This document shows positions 36,999 through 49,100 of a stretch of 64,000 nt of DNA, piece after piece. The notes under the pieces were generated by a model. The model saw only the letters and a program-made list of their open reading frames with translations, made no database searches and had not been told where the DNA came from. The first letter of the stretch is position 1; each line of letters starts with the position of its first letter. The translations under genes were made by a program, and so were the position numbers. Source of the stretch: Oscheius dolichura (lineage: Eukaryota; Nematoda; Chromadorea; Rhabditida; Rhabditidae); assembly GCA_932521035.1 (NCBI GenBank), contig OW051494.1:1288001-1352000 (forward strand), written 5' to 3'.

Positions 36999-39900
36999 AT
37001 GGAGTTACGTCTTCTTCTCGCCTTATTTCTTCTAGTTTCTGCTGAGCCTCGCCCCAACAGTTCACCAAACGGTGAAATTGATTTGAAAAAGCCCTCCAAT
37101 GGTATTCTTTCATCTGATTGACAAAGTGAAAAAGTGTTCAGATTCACTTCAAAGAAGTCCGGTAGCCTATAATCAAGGCAGCCTTCTCACGCCGTTTCCT
37201 GCTGTTGTTCGCATAAAACCGAAGGTGAAAAAGAGCCGAAAGGCTATAGTAGGTTATGTAGAAGGGAAAGATAAGGAACTTCAGGAAGAGGAATTCGTCG
37301 AAGATGTTAAAAAGCTTGTACAATCATTGAGCCATAATAAGAGTAGAGGAAGTAAGCGATAGAATTGAATTTTTAGATATATTATAATCTTTTTGAGGTC
37401 CTTTTGATGCAAAATCTGTTGGCTATGGTTCTTCTTATCGTTATGGAGGTGACGAAGATAAAGGATATGGGAACCCATATGCCACGTGAGTTATATATGT
37501 TCTAAATGTAAATTTACATATTTATATAGTCTTTTTTTGTAAAATTCGTACAATTATGAATATTTACATAGCAAGTAATGAGAATACATTAATTTTATAT
37601 GATAAATAAAATAAGAAATATGATATATTTAGCGGATATCGTGGCCTTCCCGAATCACAAATATCTACAATTTATTTGGGAGCAATAACAGGATCAGGAA
37701 AACCTGGAAGAAATACATTTGGCAGTTATGGTGAGTAGAATGAAATAAATATAATAAAAAAATAAATAATTATAGGTAGTATTGATAGTGTAAAAGGACA
37801 GGCGGCGCTGAGCCGAGCTGGAACAGGAACTGGCAGCTCCTACGGCTCTGATCCCTACATGACTGGAAATAATGCTAAAGCAAAAGCTGCTGTTCCTATG
37901 GGATATGGTGGTTATTCACAAAGTTCGTTGAATTATTACTATAGGAAAAAAATATATAAGGAGTACAAGAAAGCAAAGCATTTTCTAAAATTGGGCAATT
38001 TTTTCAATTACAAATGAATTTCCCATGTTTCGCTGCTAAAATAGCTGATTCTTATTCAATTTGGAAGCGTTTTCTATTCTTGACTACTAAAATTGACATA
38101 AAATAATATAAAAAAGAGAGTAATATCGATAAAAAGTGATCGAAACAAAAAGAAACGGCTCTATTCAGCTGCTAATTGATGCCCCACCCGTAAAGTCTCG
38201 GCAGTTGCCGGATCAGAAGAATTCGCGCCCTTTTTTGAAAATGAAATTCCTGCCGATATCTTACGGGTGCGGGGGAACGAAGGCCCAGTAAGGAGTTCAT
38301 TTTTCGTCAAAAATGATAAAATGAATACTTCATCCATGTAATTTCAATAGCTTTACACATAGAAAAATAAGTTCAACCTTTTCTTGTATTTTTTTTACTA
38401 TAGCCAAAAAAAAATTGGAATAAAAGGTGAAAATTTAAAAAAAAATGAGAACAATTTCAATTCTAATGAAGTTTTTCACCTTTTCTTCATGAAATCTTCT
38501 AACAAATTGATATTAGAATATTAAATATAACTTTATAAAGCTATAAATAAGATAAATTAATAATAAAATACATGAAAAAAAAGGAAATTTACAGAGACTT
38601 CGCTGCCGACAACCCCATCGTCTCCTAGTAAGCCGCTAAAATTCGGTAGTCATCCAAATCCTGGCTTTTATGGAAACGGAGGAGAAAGCTTTTCCAGTTA
38701 TTCTAGTGGTCAAGGAGCTTCAACTGATTACAGTAACCAAGGAGGACAAGGAAGTTACGGTTCGAATTACCAAGGAGCCACCGAATACAGTAGTCAACCG
38801 TCTCCCGGCGCGACGGGCTATCAAGGATATGGAACAGCCACGGATTACAGTAGCCAACAAGGAGGAGGAGGAGGCAGTTATGGAACTGGCACGGATTACG
38901 GCAGCCAGGCAGGAGTTGGCGGGAATTATGGAACCGGTATGGATTACGCTGCCGGCTACAGTACCCCCAGTTCTGTTAATTATGGAGGAGAAGGAACGGA
39001 CTACAGTAGTCAAGGAAGTTATGGACAAGGAACAGCAGCCGGTTACAGTAGTCAGGGAACGGATAGCCAAGGAGCAACGGATTACGGTAGCGCTACTAAT
39101 TATGGACAAGGAACCGATAGCTACAGTAACCAAGGAGGTTATGGACAGCCGGGAGCAACCGATTACAGTACTCAATCTTCTGGGAATTATGGACAAGGAG
39201 CGGCAGAGACGACGGATTACAGTAACCAAGGAAGCTATGGACAAGGAGGAGATTACGGTAGCCAGGGAGGAAGTAGTCAAGGATATGGACAACCGGATAG
39301 CTACAGTAATACTGGAAGTGTTGCTGGATACGGTAGCAATACCGCTGCAGGAGCCGGCTATGGTCCTATGACGACAGATACCGGCTACAGTAATCAACCG
39401 TATGGAGCAGTGGATTACAGTAATCAGGAAACAGCGGCAGGAGGGCAGACGTATGGCCAAGGAGCAACGGATTACGGTAGCGCAAATTATGGACAGGATT
39501 ACGGTAGCAGTACTGCAACAGGAGGATCCTATGGACAGACAGATGCGACACCGAATTATGGCTACAGTAATACGGGAAATTACGGGACAAGTGGCGGCTA
39601 TAGTCAGGCAGGAAGCTACGGGACCCAGGATTATGGTAGCAGCAGTCAAGGAGCAGTGGATTACGGTAGCGGTGGACAGACAACTGCTGGAGACTACAGT
39701 ACCCAGGGAACCGCTTACGGTACACAGGATTACGGTAGCCAGAATCAAGGATATGGAACGGATTACGGTAGCCAAGCGAGCAGTGGAGGATATGGAACGA
39801 CACAAGGAACGGATTATGGCTATGGAACTGGACAAGCGACTGGTACGGATTACGGTAGCAATCTGTACGGGAGCCAAGCAGGAACGGATTACGGTAGTCA

Positions 39901-40411
39901 GACGAATTATGGAGGGCAACCGGCAACAGTGGACTATGGAACAAGTTATGGTACCGGGCAAACGGATTATGGTACCGGGCAGACTGGATACGCAGGCACT
40001 GGGTCGACTGGAGATTACGGTACTACTGATTATGGCTCCGCTTCTGCTGGTGCTGTTTCGTCTCAAGGAACAGGAGATTACGGTACCGCGACATATGGAC
40101 AAGGAAGTTATGGAGGAGACTACAACAGCCAGGGAGGATATGGAACAGGAGGACAGGAGCAGACGACCTATGGCGGCAGTTCCTATGGAACAACGGACAC
40201 TGGAGCAGCAGCAGCAACGACGGATTATGGAACAGCTGCTAGTAGTTATGGAGGAGGAGGATATAGTGGAGCTTATGGACAAGGACCGCGAAGTGTAGAA
40301 TTTGAAGTACAGGTGGGATATGGCAGTAATCGAGGAGGAGGAGGACAGACGGCGATGGGCAGCGGACTGACGAGCGACGGCGACGGCTACCGGAAGACAG
40401 CGAAGATCTAG
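36999..40411 (+). CDS. Secreted low-complexity protein rich in Tyr, Gly, Gln, Ser, Thr and Asp
   Basis: Exons 36999-37101, 37142-37351, 37398-37485, 37633-37730, 37776-37922 and 38595-40411 join in phase to 820 residues. A signal peptide (MELRLLLALFLLVSAEP) is followed by a mixed region with basic stretches. From residue about 215, hundreds of units built on TDYGSQGSYGQ, NYGQG and SYGTG follow, ending near YRKTAKI. Composition resembles prion-like FUS/EWS domains, but the leader points to secretion, so a cuticle, eggshell or adhesive-matrix protein is more likely. The third exon uses a TTGAG acceptor. A family 1 element lies in the last intron. I know no named family for it. Confidence 0.75.
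38183..38275. repeat. Inverted-repeat element family 1, copy e
   Basis: CCCACCCGTAAAGTCTCGGC and CTGCCGATATCTTACGGGTG are the inverted ends. It lies within the AT-rich last intron of the low-complexity protein gene. Confidence 0.75.
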
Positions 40412-40864
40412 CTTTTAGCTAACTAGTTTAATTATTATTTTATTTTATTTAATTAATAAACTATTGTTTCTTTAATTTAAAAAATAGGAGGATGGAGGAC
40501 GAGGCGGGAAGACGGCAAGAGTAGGGACGAGTGGTACGTAATTCACCGACATTTCGAGAAAATTAAAAGCAGGGAGGTAAACAGGGTGCTCGCTGATTAA
40601 GGGATACTGTAAATATACAATTTGTCTTCAATTTTCAAAAAAAAACAGAAATGCCGCGATGAGACCCTAAATGGGATCAAATTTACGCGCGCCATTGAAA
40701 TGCGATTTTCTCCCGGTTTGAAGAGGCTGTGGTTGTGAAATGTTTACCAATCGAAAGAGCGCGAAAAACTGTACAAGGCATTCTATGTTTTAGTTGGGCA
40801 TCCCGAGAAGAAAACGCATTTTGACCGATTCTTTTATAAGAACAAAAATGGCTACAGTACCTGT
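40412..40864. other. 3' flank of the low-complexity gene
   Basis: AATTAATAAACTATTG just after the stop is a likely polyadenylation signal. The remainder shows no gene. Confidence 0.45.
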
Positions 40865-41074
40865 TCAAATATGTTGAATGGCACCGGGTGTAGATTCGGC
40901 AGGCGGCTGGTTTTCTTTGTCTTCTTCCGGATCGACTTCCACTTCTCCCGCTTCTATTTCTTCTTCTTCAACTACGATTTCCTCTCTTTCTCCTTGGTGT
41001 TCCTCCAGATAACGCTGGAGGGCCTCCAGTAGGTCGATGAGAGGCTGGAGCAGATAAGTAATTTCGAGATCCAT
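40865..41074 (-). CDS. Small acidic protein, unknown
   Basis: A single open frame of 69 residues begins MDLEITYLLQPLIDLLEAL, an amphipathic helix, and continues into a strongly acidic stretch (EEIVVEEEEIEAGEVEVD) and a KENQPP segment that resembles a KEN-box degron. AG lies right before the ATG, which could be an acceptor. There is no recognised family and no neighbour on the strand, so it may be an exon of something larger or not a gene. Confidence 0.35.
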   Translation of the reverse strand: MDLEITYLLQPLIDLLEALQRYLEEHQGEREEIVVEEEEIEAGEVEVDPEEDKENQPPAESTPGAIQHI

Positions 41075-43144
41075 TCTTAAAATAATGTAGTTATAAAGCA
41101 GACAAGAAGAGGTTGTTATTGAACTGTTTAGAGGAAAGAGTGGGCTAAAAATAAGGGCGCAGGTGTCCTCCCCATCCTCCCTCCCTTCCCGTCGCTGTCT
41201 GTGAATCATCGAGTTTTGCAGAAATCGAGAGCCAAAAAAAATATACAGACCCAGGCAAATTCTCTCCGCGGAGAGTCCGTTCCCGATGATAGGAAGCCGT
41301 TTGGATTATGCTTCCGCTCTGGGAGCCTAGTAGAGCCAACTGACTCAACCCGGCCGCGGGCTGACCATTTTGCCTTCTGATTTTGACCACCAGAACGCTT
41401 GACAGATTAATATCCTCGCGACCATGCCTCAGTCAGGGCAAAATAGGAGGCAGAGCTGTGTATAAGGGATAAATAAGTTGAAAATAAGACAAAAACAACT
41501 AGAGCCTTGAAGAACGATAACAGCAGAGGGCAAGGAAGAGAGAGAGAGCCCACCAAACTGAAACCGTACACATGAAAGCAATGACAATATTAGCTGGGCT
41601 CGTGTCAGAGTAAGTGGATGACGAGATTTGACCGCTTCTAGTTTACGAATTGGTCACATGCCCCCTTTGCGTACGCCAAGCCGAGTCATCCCTTTTTTGA
41701 CTGTTTGGCAATGTTCTAGCAATTATTTACAGGCAAAGATGCTTCTCAAATCCAATTTTTGTATATTCTAGTCTTCCCTTCCTACAGGAGGAGGATCCCA
41801 TCACACTATGGTGCCCCTTCCTCCGGCCCTTCTGATGACATCCAAGTACGGAGATAATGGTAGACGGCCAGTGACCATTAAGCCTAAACGGTGGACAAGG
41901 TGGACATGGTGGACATATAGTATGGAGAATTGATCCTAGTATTACTAGTTCTGGGGATTTATTTACCAAATTATCAAAAGGGACAGGTCTTCTCTCTAGA
42001 AAAATTTTTTCTTCGCCATTCTCTTGATGCCCTCCAAAAAGTCTCCTCGATGCCTTCTGTCTTGTGGAATAATCTTTTGAAATACAGCTCGCTGTATAGT
42101 ACACAGAACATATCAGTCCATTCTTTTTAAATGAGCTGTCACGTCTATTCTGTTTGATTCTAGGCTTATTGCTGTTTTTGAAAGGAAGAGCATCGTCCAA
42201 GTTTATACTGTAGTGAAAACCGAGGGAGAACCGCATTACAAGAGTTCACAGCTCTGTTTAATTGAATAAGTCTAAAGAAAAATATGTGGCCCAAGGAAGA
42301 TGGCCCTCTTTGGGGTCTATATTACCTTCAGCTCTGGCGGTATAGTTGCTTTCAATTTTGGTTTATGAGCTTTTGCCTCTGAGATACCGCTGACACTGCT
42401 CCTCGGCGGGTGTCCCATACGGTTCTTCCCTCCCTTCCAAAATGAGGCCACCGGTCAGAAACGTAATTCACAATCCGAACACTATTCTAGGCTGCCGTTT
42501 TTACTGAACTTTAGATTAGTAGGGGACGACTAACCTAGGCTTGAGTCGAAACAATGGGCATTGGTGACAAATTAGACTAACTCAGCTCTTTTTATGAGAA
42601 GCTGATTTCGGTGGTCATTTGGAGTTAGCTATAGGCCTGTAGTTGATAAGGAACGAGAAAAAGTGTGCGGTAATGCCAAATAAGCAAGTATGTTGCCGAA
42701 TGCATGCGTGCAATTCAGACACGTTCCCAAACATTTCACCTCGTATTTCTGATCTTTCGGGGCAAGTACGTCGACGTAAACTTGGCAGAACAAATCTGTT
42801 GGAAAGAAAGTTGAAGCTTTTCTTCCTACGCATGTTCTACCTGTGGTCGTATCCACAAGAAGCCGGGGAGGCCTCCCCAACTGTGTGCATACCAAAAGCT
42901 CCCTCATAAACCGAAACCGTTTTCGGTCTATGGGCTACGGACTCTCGAGGACCGAGCCTTCATCCCTCATCCACCGTTCTTCCTCCCAAAATTTCCTGCC
43001 CTCTTCCATTTTTCGAACCCTTTTGTTCTTCTTTCTGTTCCCCTTTCTCTCTCCCCGTGCTATCCGTCACTTTCTACCGATTGTTATTGCATATTCAACA
43101 GTTGCCGCTGCGGACTGCGCCGGCGCTCGCCGATCTTTCACGTC
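41075..43144. other. Intergenic region with transposon-like debris
   Basis: Two minus-strand open frames (41727-42236, about 169 codons; 42629-42907, about 92 codons) have no start context, splice partners or motifs I recognise, and look like remnants of mobile-element ORFs. The family 1 outer repeat (ACTCTCGAGGACCGAGCC) occurs at about 42940. No gene is called. Confidence 0.35.
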
Positions 43145-46100
43145 ATGTATCGTCGAAGTGTTCTGGTCCAAAAAATTGGCTTCCTATTGATTCCCATCCT
43201 TGGAATTCCTCTTTTATTCTTTGGAAAAGTCATCTGCAGCCTAGTTTTGAATAAAAACTAATACAATTTAGGAATACCTCTGTATCTATACAATATGGGT
43301 GGCAGGAGCTTATATTGGAACCAATTGGATCCCAATGGCTATTGCCTCCCTGCTGCCTGTATTCTTCTTTCCAATCTTTCATATCATTTCGGCGCAGGAT
43401 GTCAGCATTAATTACTTTAGAGTAAGTCAAGTGAAAAAAAACAGGAAAGTATGGCGAAGACTCCCCTCTCCTTCTTCCCCAAGATCCAGCGGCTCAGTAT
43501 CCGATAGTCCGATACCCTGCACCCGTAAAGTCGAGTAAAGGTATAAAGGCGTCAGAGTTTTGTAACAGTTTTGAATAAAGATGATCCTCCTGCCGAGACT
43601 TTACGGGTGCAGGGGTTCGGACTATCGAGGACTGAACCTAGCCCGAGTTCCGTGGTTCTAACTCGAAAAAATCCATTTTTCGAGAATTATAACGGACGTT
43701 GTTGAACTGTGAACAAGGAAGTTAGGAATCCTGAACAGGTATGGGGCACAGAACCCCGAGTAGAAACCAACCAGAGGCGGAATTCACAATCAATGTGAAC
43801 TACTTTCATTCTGATCCTCTATTACCATATCAGTTCTGTTTTTCTTACTGTAATCACAAGAAATGGCAACACACAGATTCTTTTTTTCCATTGCAGGGAG
43901 ATTTGGCTCGTTAGATAAGTTCCAAAAAGTTTATTGGTTCCGGGCAGCGGCTGCCCAGGACAAGGAGGGAGAACGGGCATAAACAAGGGACTTTCAAGTA
44001 CTAAAAATAACTCTGCAAGCTATTTACAAGTCGTGCTTTGTATCAAATTGTGTACTTATTTCTGCGGAGAGCATTAATTCAAATATTGAGAGTTTCAGGA
44101 TGTCGGTGTCCTCTTCACAGCGACCCTAATAATGGCCATGGCCGTGGAGGAGACCCGCCTCCATAGCCGGATAGCCCTGGGTTTATTGCGTATCTCCGGA
44201 GCCAAAAAGCAATACATCCTGATAAACTTCATGCTAGCCACGACATTTATGTAACTTTACCCTCCCATTTCTTTGTTTCAACTGATGGTCAAGCTCTTTC
44301 TTCCTGTCCGATGCCGCCGCGACGGCGCTGATGATTCCCATCGCGATTGCCATTATTCAAACCCTTCAATCAGTTAGAAATGACTCACAAAAGTTAGTTT
44401 TCGTTCTATTTTTTCTTCTAAAAAGGGAATTGTAGGAGAAAAGACGGTGAAGAGCCGATAAATTGGGACAATTTCACAGAAGAGGATAAGGGATTCGGGA
44501 AGGCGCTGCTCCTCGCCGCCTCACACTGCTCGGCTATTGGAGGAACGGCCATTGTCACGGCCAGCCCGGCAAATCTCCTCTTGAATGACCAGATGCAATA
44601 GTGGGTTTAATTTTTTTTTAATAATCTTTCCAAGAACAATGAGAAACAATACAAAACTAGCTAGAATCCTTTATTGTTCCATAATTTGGATTAGGGGAAA
44701 TTAGGACTTTTATTGGCGACTGCTGGTCTTGTCTCCTATTTGTCCTCCTTCGAGGTGGTCTTCTGTCCTTCCTGTGACGGGGTGGCCGTCTTCTTGACAA
44801 ACACCATAGCACTTTAATAGAGGGTAGATCCTACACTAATAATGGGCAGATCTCTGTCTGTCTGTATGACCTGTAGTTTGTGTAAATCAACCGGTCAAAT
44901 GGGAGAAAAGCAGACATTTCGACCTTCAGGTTTCATCCGACTGTCAAAGGTTATTCGACAAGAAAATTACTAGAACAGCTCTTTGGGAAGGGGGAGCCGG
45001 CGCTGTCGACTGTTTTTCGACCGAGTTGTTCACCCCAGCGCCGTCGAAGACGGCCGGAGGCATCCTTGTTAATATATAAAATAAGAAGACCAGAAGAGCT
45101 TTATTCGAGTAGCCGACTCACTTTATGTCTTCTTTTGACACTGACTGGGTGATCTGGGTCTGGCTGACGGTCTTCTGGGTGACTGCCGATCCGACGGCGC
45201 TCATCTGAGTCTTCTGTGTCTTTGGAGTATCCTCGGTGCTCGTCGTGCTCTTCGTCTGGACTATTATTTGTGCCTTGGCCGTGCCGGGAGCAGCTGCCTT
45301 CGATACGTCTTTCCTCTTGGCATCGTCCATCCTCTTCTTAGCCGCTTGCCAGTGGGGATTCTCAATACACATCGGCAATTTTCCCTCATAATTATAGAAG
45401 TCCTCCTCCATTTGTTCCATAATCTCGTACGGCCGCTTGACACTAATTGTTCCGTCATAAAAATCACCAGCGTAGGCAATATATGCCTCACAGACAGGAC
45501 ACGTATCGTCTGGAAAGCGGCAGTTTTAAACTCATTGACTTCTGAGCTTGGCCATCGGGGGCTCGCTCTTTTTTCGAAGGTGCTAGCAATCCAATAAGTT
45601 TGACACTGTCTAATAGAGAATTTTCTGCTCTTTAAAATGATACCACGGAGAATGCAGTGGGATCTTAGAGGAAAAAGTTACGCGCGTTAGAATGCATCAT
45701 ATCGAAAGTTCCATTTTTGGCAAAAGCCTGCTCATTTTTTATTCCATGGTGCCATTTCAATTCTGACTTTTGGAGTGGATAAAGCACCGGAGGAGCTGCC
45801 GTTAAACATATATTGTCTTTGGTGTGCGTAAGGTGAAAGAGCCTTCCTGAGCGCGAGGAAGTGCAACCATAAAATTAGATTTCAGTAAATTTCAATTTCA
45901 ATTTTTGTTCGGAAAAGTGCGGTCGTCATTGGGTTAAAATGAAAAAATACTGTACCTTGAAATCGTGCCTTCTTCGGATTTGTGCACTTATGCGTCGTAT
46001 AGAATTTGTGGATCTTCCGGAAGTCCTCCCTCACCCGCTCCTCGTCGCTCCATTGACCCCCATATACATGATGGTCATTGACCAGAGTAAGATATTCCCT

Positions 46101-49100
46101 TCTTGTCTTGGTAATGAATATTACACACTGTTCGGGCGTAGCTTCCTTCACAAGTTTAGCTTCCTTCTCGAGTCTGGCTTTGATTTCTGGTCAATCCTTA
46201 TTCTCAATGCACAAAGGGCGAGGTCGGTCGTGATCATACCAGTATTCCTCGAGTTTGTATCTAACAGCAAGCGGATATCTACAGTCTACAAAACTGAGCT
46301 TGTATTGAACTGTTGACCAAGATTTAAAGGCATCACAAGTCTGGCAATGTACAGGTACATTTCCAACGCTGGGAATCACGCAGCCTTGCCGGTGATGTTC
46401 TACGACCTTATCAAAGTCTTTCCTTATCCGGTCCTGATATTTGACATCCGTTATCCGTTTAGAATATATCAAGGCATCAAAGTTTTGCTTAATTCTCCAA
46501 ATTTCCTCGGCATGTTTAGCAGTCGTCCGGCGATCATCTTCGTTCATCCTGGCAAGCGAGGCCTTTTCATCTGCTTCCCAAGCATCAAAAGGCTTCTGCT
46601 TTATTTTCTTCCTCTTCTTCTTGCACAGGATGAGCAGGTACGGTAGAAGGAAGAATGGCAGGAAGTGGAGAAGAAGCAGGAAGAACATTGAAGCACAGCC
46701 GTAGAGTGGAAGTTACTAGCCTTCAATGGGGGAAGGAGAGCTTTTTTGATAATAAAGAGAGGAGACAGGAAATATCTAGTCTAATCACAAAACTGTCAAA
46801 AACCAGGACTAGATCTTCATAAGTCCCCATAAGATACCCTGAACTGCCCCTGGCGGCCATGCATGGACCCCGTGTTACGCAACATATCCCCAGTCAAAGT
46901 TTGTGGGGCTACAGATTTTTTGTTGAGGCGATTGAGATGCGACTGGATTCATTATAATCGCCTTGACGTGCTCTACAACTAGGTCTTTGAATTTTTGAAA
47001 TCGAACAAGAAATGACCGAGATACGGGCTCGATAAGCCTGTTTACGCTCAAAAACGGGCGCTCTCGCAATTAGGCGTTTTGCCCATGTATGCTGGCTGCT
47101 TCAACACTCGGTCTGGGTATTCTTTACCTCCAGTTTTCAGCTTCTACTCGGACTACAATGGTATAACCTACACCCAATGGCTAGCTTACGCCATGCCCAC
47201 TCAACCATTTCTTCTAATCATTGACTACATCGTCCTCGTCGTAAGTTTCTTTCTGTTCAGTATTAACTTTAGGATCACTGGCTTACAGTAATCACTTTTC
47301 AGTGGTGTTTTATGGGTTTCAAGCATCTATTCTTCTGGAGAAATACACCTGCAAAGACGGTTAAAAAGATCTATCCATTAGGATTGTCTGGTTCCTCATT
47401 GGAAGCATATCCAACTGGAGATGGAGAGGAGGAGAGCTCGAAAAACGTTGTGGAGACTATTAGACAGAGTTATGTGGATCTAGGACCAATTACGTGAGTT
47501 TTCTAGACAATTACAGCTGGGATGGAGCAGGGGTACTGTAGGTAGACTAGAATCCGACCATGGAGGCAGGAGGCAGGCTAGGAAGGCGGAATTTTTGGAA
47601 CTTATAGAGAAAAATGGGTTATCGTCTAAACGTAGCTTGATTTCTACCGGAAAATACGGTTCCTGGTTGTCCAGATCAAGATTTTCGACCTCCAAAGGGA
47701 CTCCAAGCTTCCAATTCTCTTGGGGGCTTGGTATATGGTAGCCGACGTGCTCCTGCACCCGTAAACTCTCGGCAACACTTTAATTATTGTTTAACATTGT
47801 TGCAAAACGATCATAGCCTTGTGTTGTTTGAGTTGCCGAGGTTTTACGGGTGCTAGAGAGCCCCCGGGTTCGGCGAGAGTTCCGTCCCGGTTGTGACCCC
47901 CCCCCCCCCCCCCCCCAAAATGACGAGAGAAATTTCCAGATTTGGTGAAGGCTCTCTGCTCTTCTGGTTCAGTATCCTCACCCTGTCTTGGATCTTCCGT
48001 CGACCGGGATTTATGCCCGGCTGGGGAGAACTCTTCCCCGATGGCTATATTTCCGATTCCACTATTGGTATCCTCGTCGCCTCATTGATGTTCATCTGGC
48101 CCAAGGATCCCCGAAATGATCGTTAGTTACTCTTACAAGTTCAATTAAAATCGAACGTTTCAGCTAAATTGTCACCAATTCTCACCTGGGATATTATGAA
48201 ACAGAAGTTTGCATGGCAAATACTGCTCTTTATTGGACAATCCAGCGCTTTGGCACATGGAGTCAAGGTAGGACGAGGTGGCGGGGGTAATGGGTCTTCT
48301 GGGAGCCGAAAACGGATAGTTGGGGTTCGACAAGAAGCCCAGAAGCCTGAGAAAGTCATTAGACCCGATAATGGCCTTAAAATCCTACCTAAAGCCCTAA
48401 AAACCTCTTGGGTAGCGCTAGAAGGCCCTAAATGGGGATAGGCGATCTATTTCAATCGATTTCAACCTTTCTACAGCTTCCGGCTCCATTTTTAACTCAA
48501 TAGATTACCAAAACATGGAGAAAAAAACTCTATGAAGGAGAAAATATGTTGATATTCCAGAAATCAGGTCTCGGAAACCTGTCATCCTGTTCAATTTCAA
48601 GGATATTCGGCGAGGATAGCCCTTTCCTCCTACAAGGTTCGCTTTTTTGGTTTTTCTATTCGAGACCCGTTTTTTTCAGTATTCGCCTACATTATAACCC
48701 TAATCGCGAGGGAACTCTTCGGTGTGTCAGCTGTTTTCATCGGGATTTTTCTGAGTATCTCTCAAAATTTTGGACTTCATCCCCTGTACATTGGAATACC
48801 GGTGACGCTGATCCTTTCCTTCGGCTATATGAGCAGGACAAACGTGATGAATATGTTAGTATTGGAGACGAAGTTGATAACGATACGGGATACTGTAAGT
48901 TTTTAGCGGAATAGGAAGAAACCGGCTACCTTTCTTTTCTAAAAGTACCGTGCTTCGAGACCTTTGGTCGAAATTGACTGCAGAATTGCTAAAAGGTCCC
49001 GAAACGAATGCTCTTTCCATTAGAAACAGACTATAGAATATTCTTTCCAGATGTACACGGGTATATTTCTCAACCTTGCCACAATGTTCCTCGTCCTTCT

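Noticed and set aside
38720-40282. A 520-codon minus-strand frame over the low-complexity gene
   Set aside because: It is the antisense shadow of GATTACGGTAG-type repeats (Ser/Ile/Thr nonsense composition) and lacks a signal or splice support.
41727-42236. A 169-codon minus-strand frame
   Set aside because: No start context or motif; low-information Pro/Cys runs suggest mobile-element debris, not a gene.
46191-46216. A 26-nt intron that would bypass the TGA in the nested gene
   Set aside because: It has GT..AG ends but is too short and would shift the frame, destroying the downstream module.
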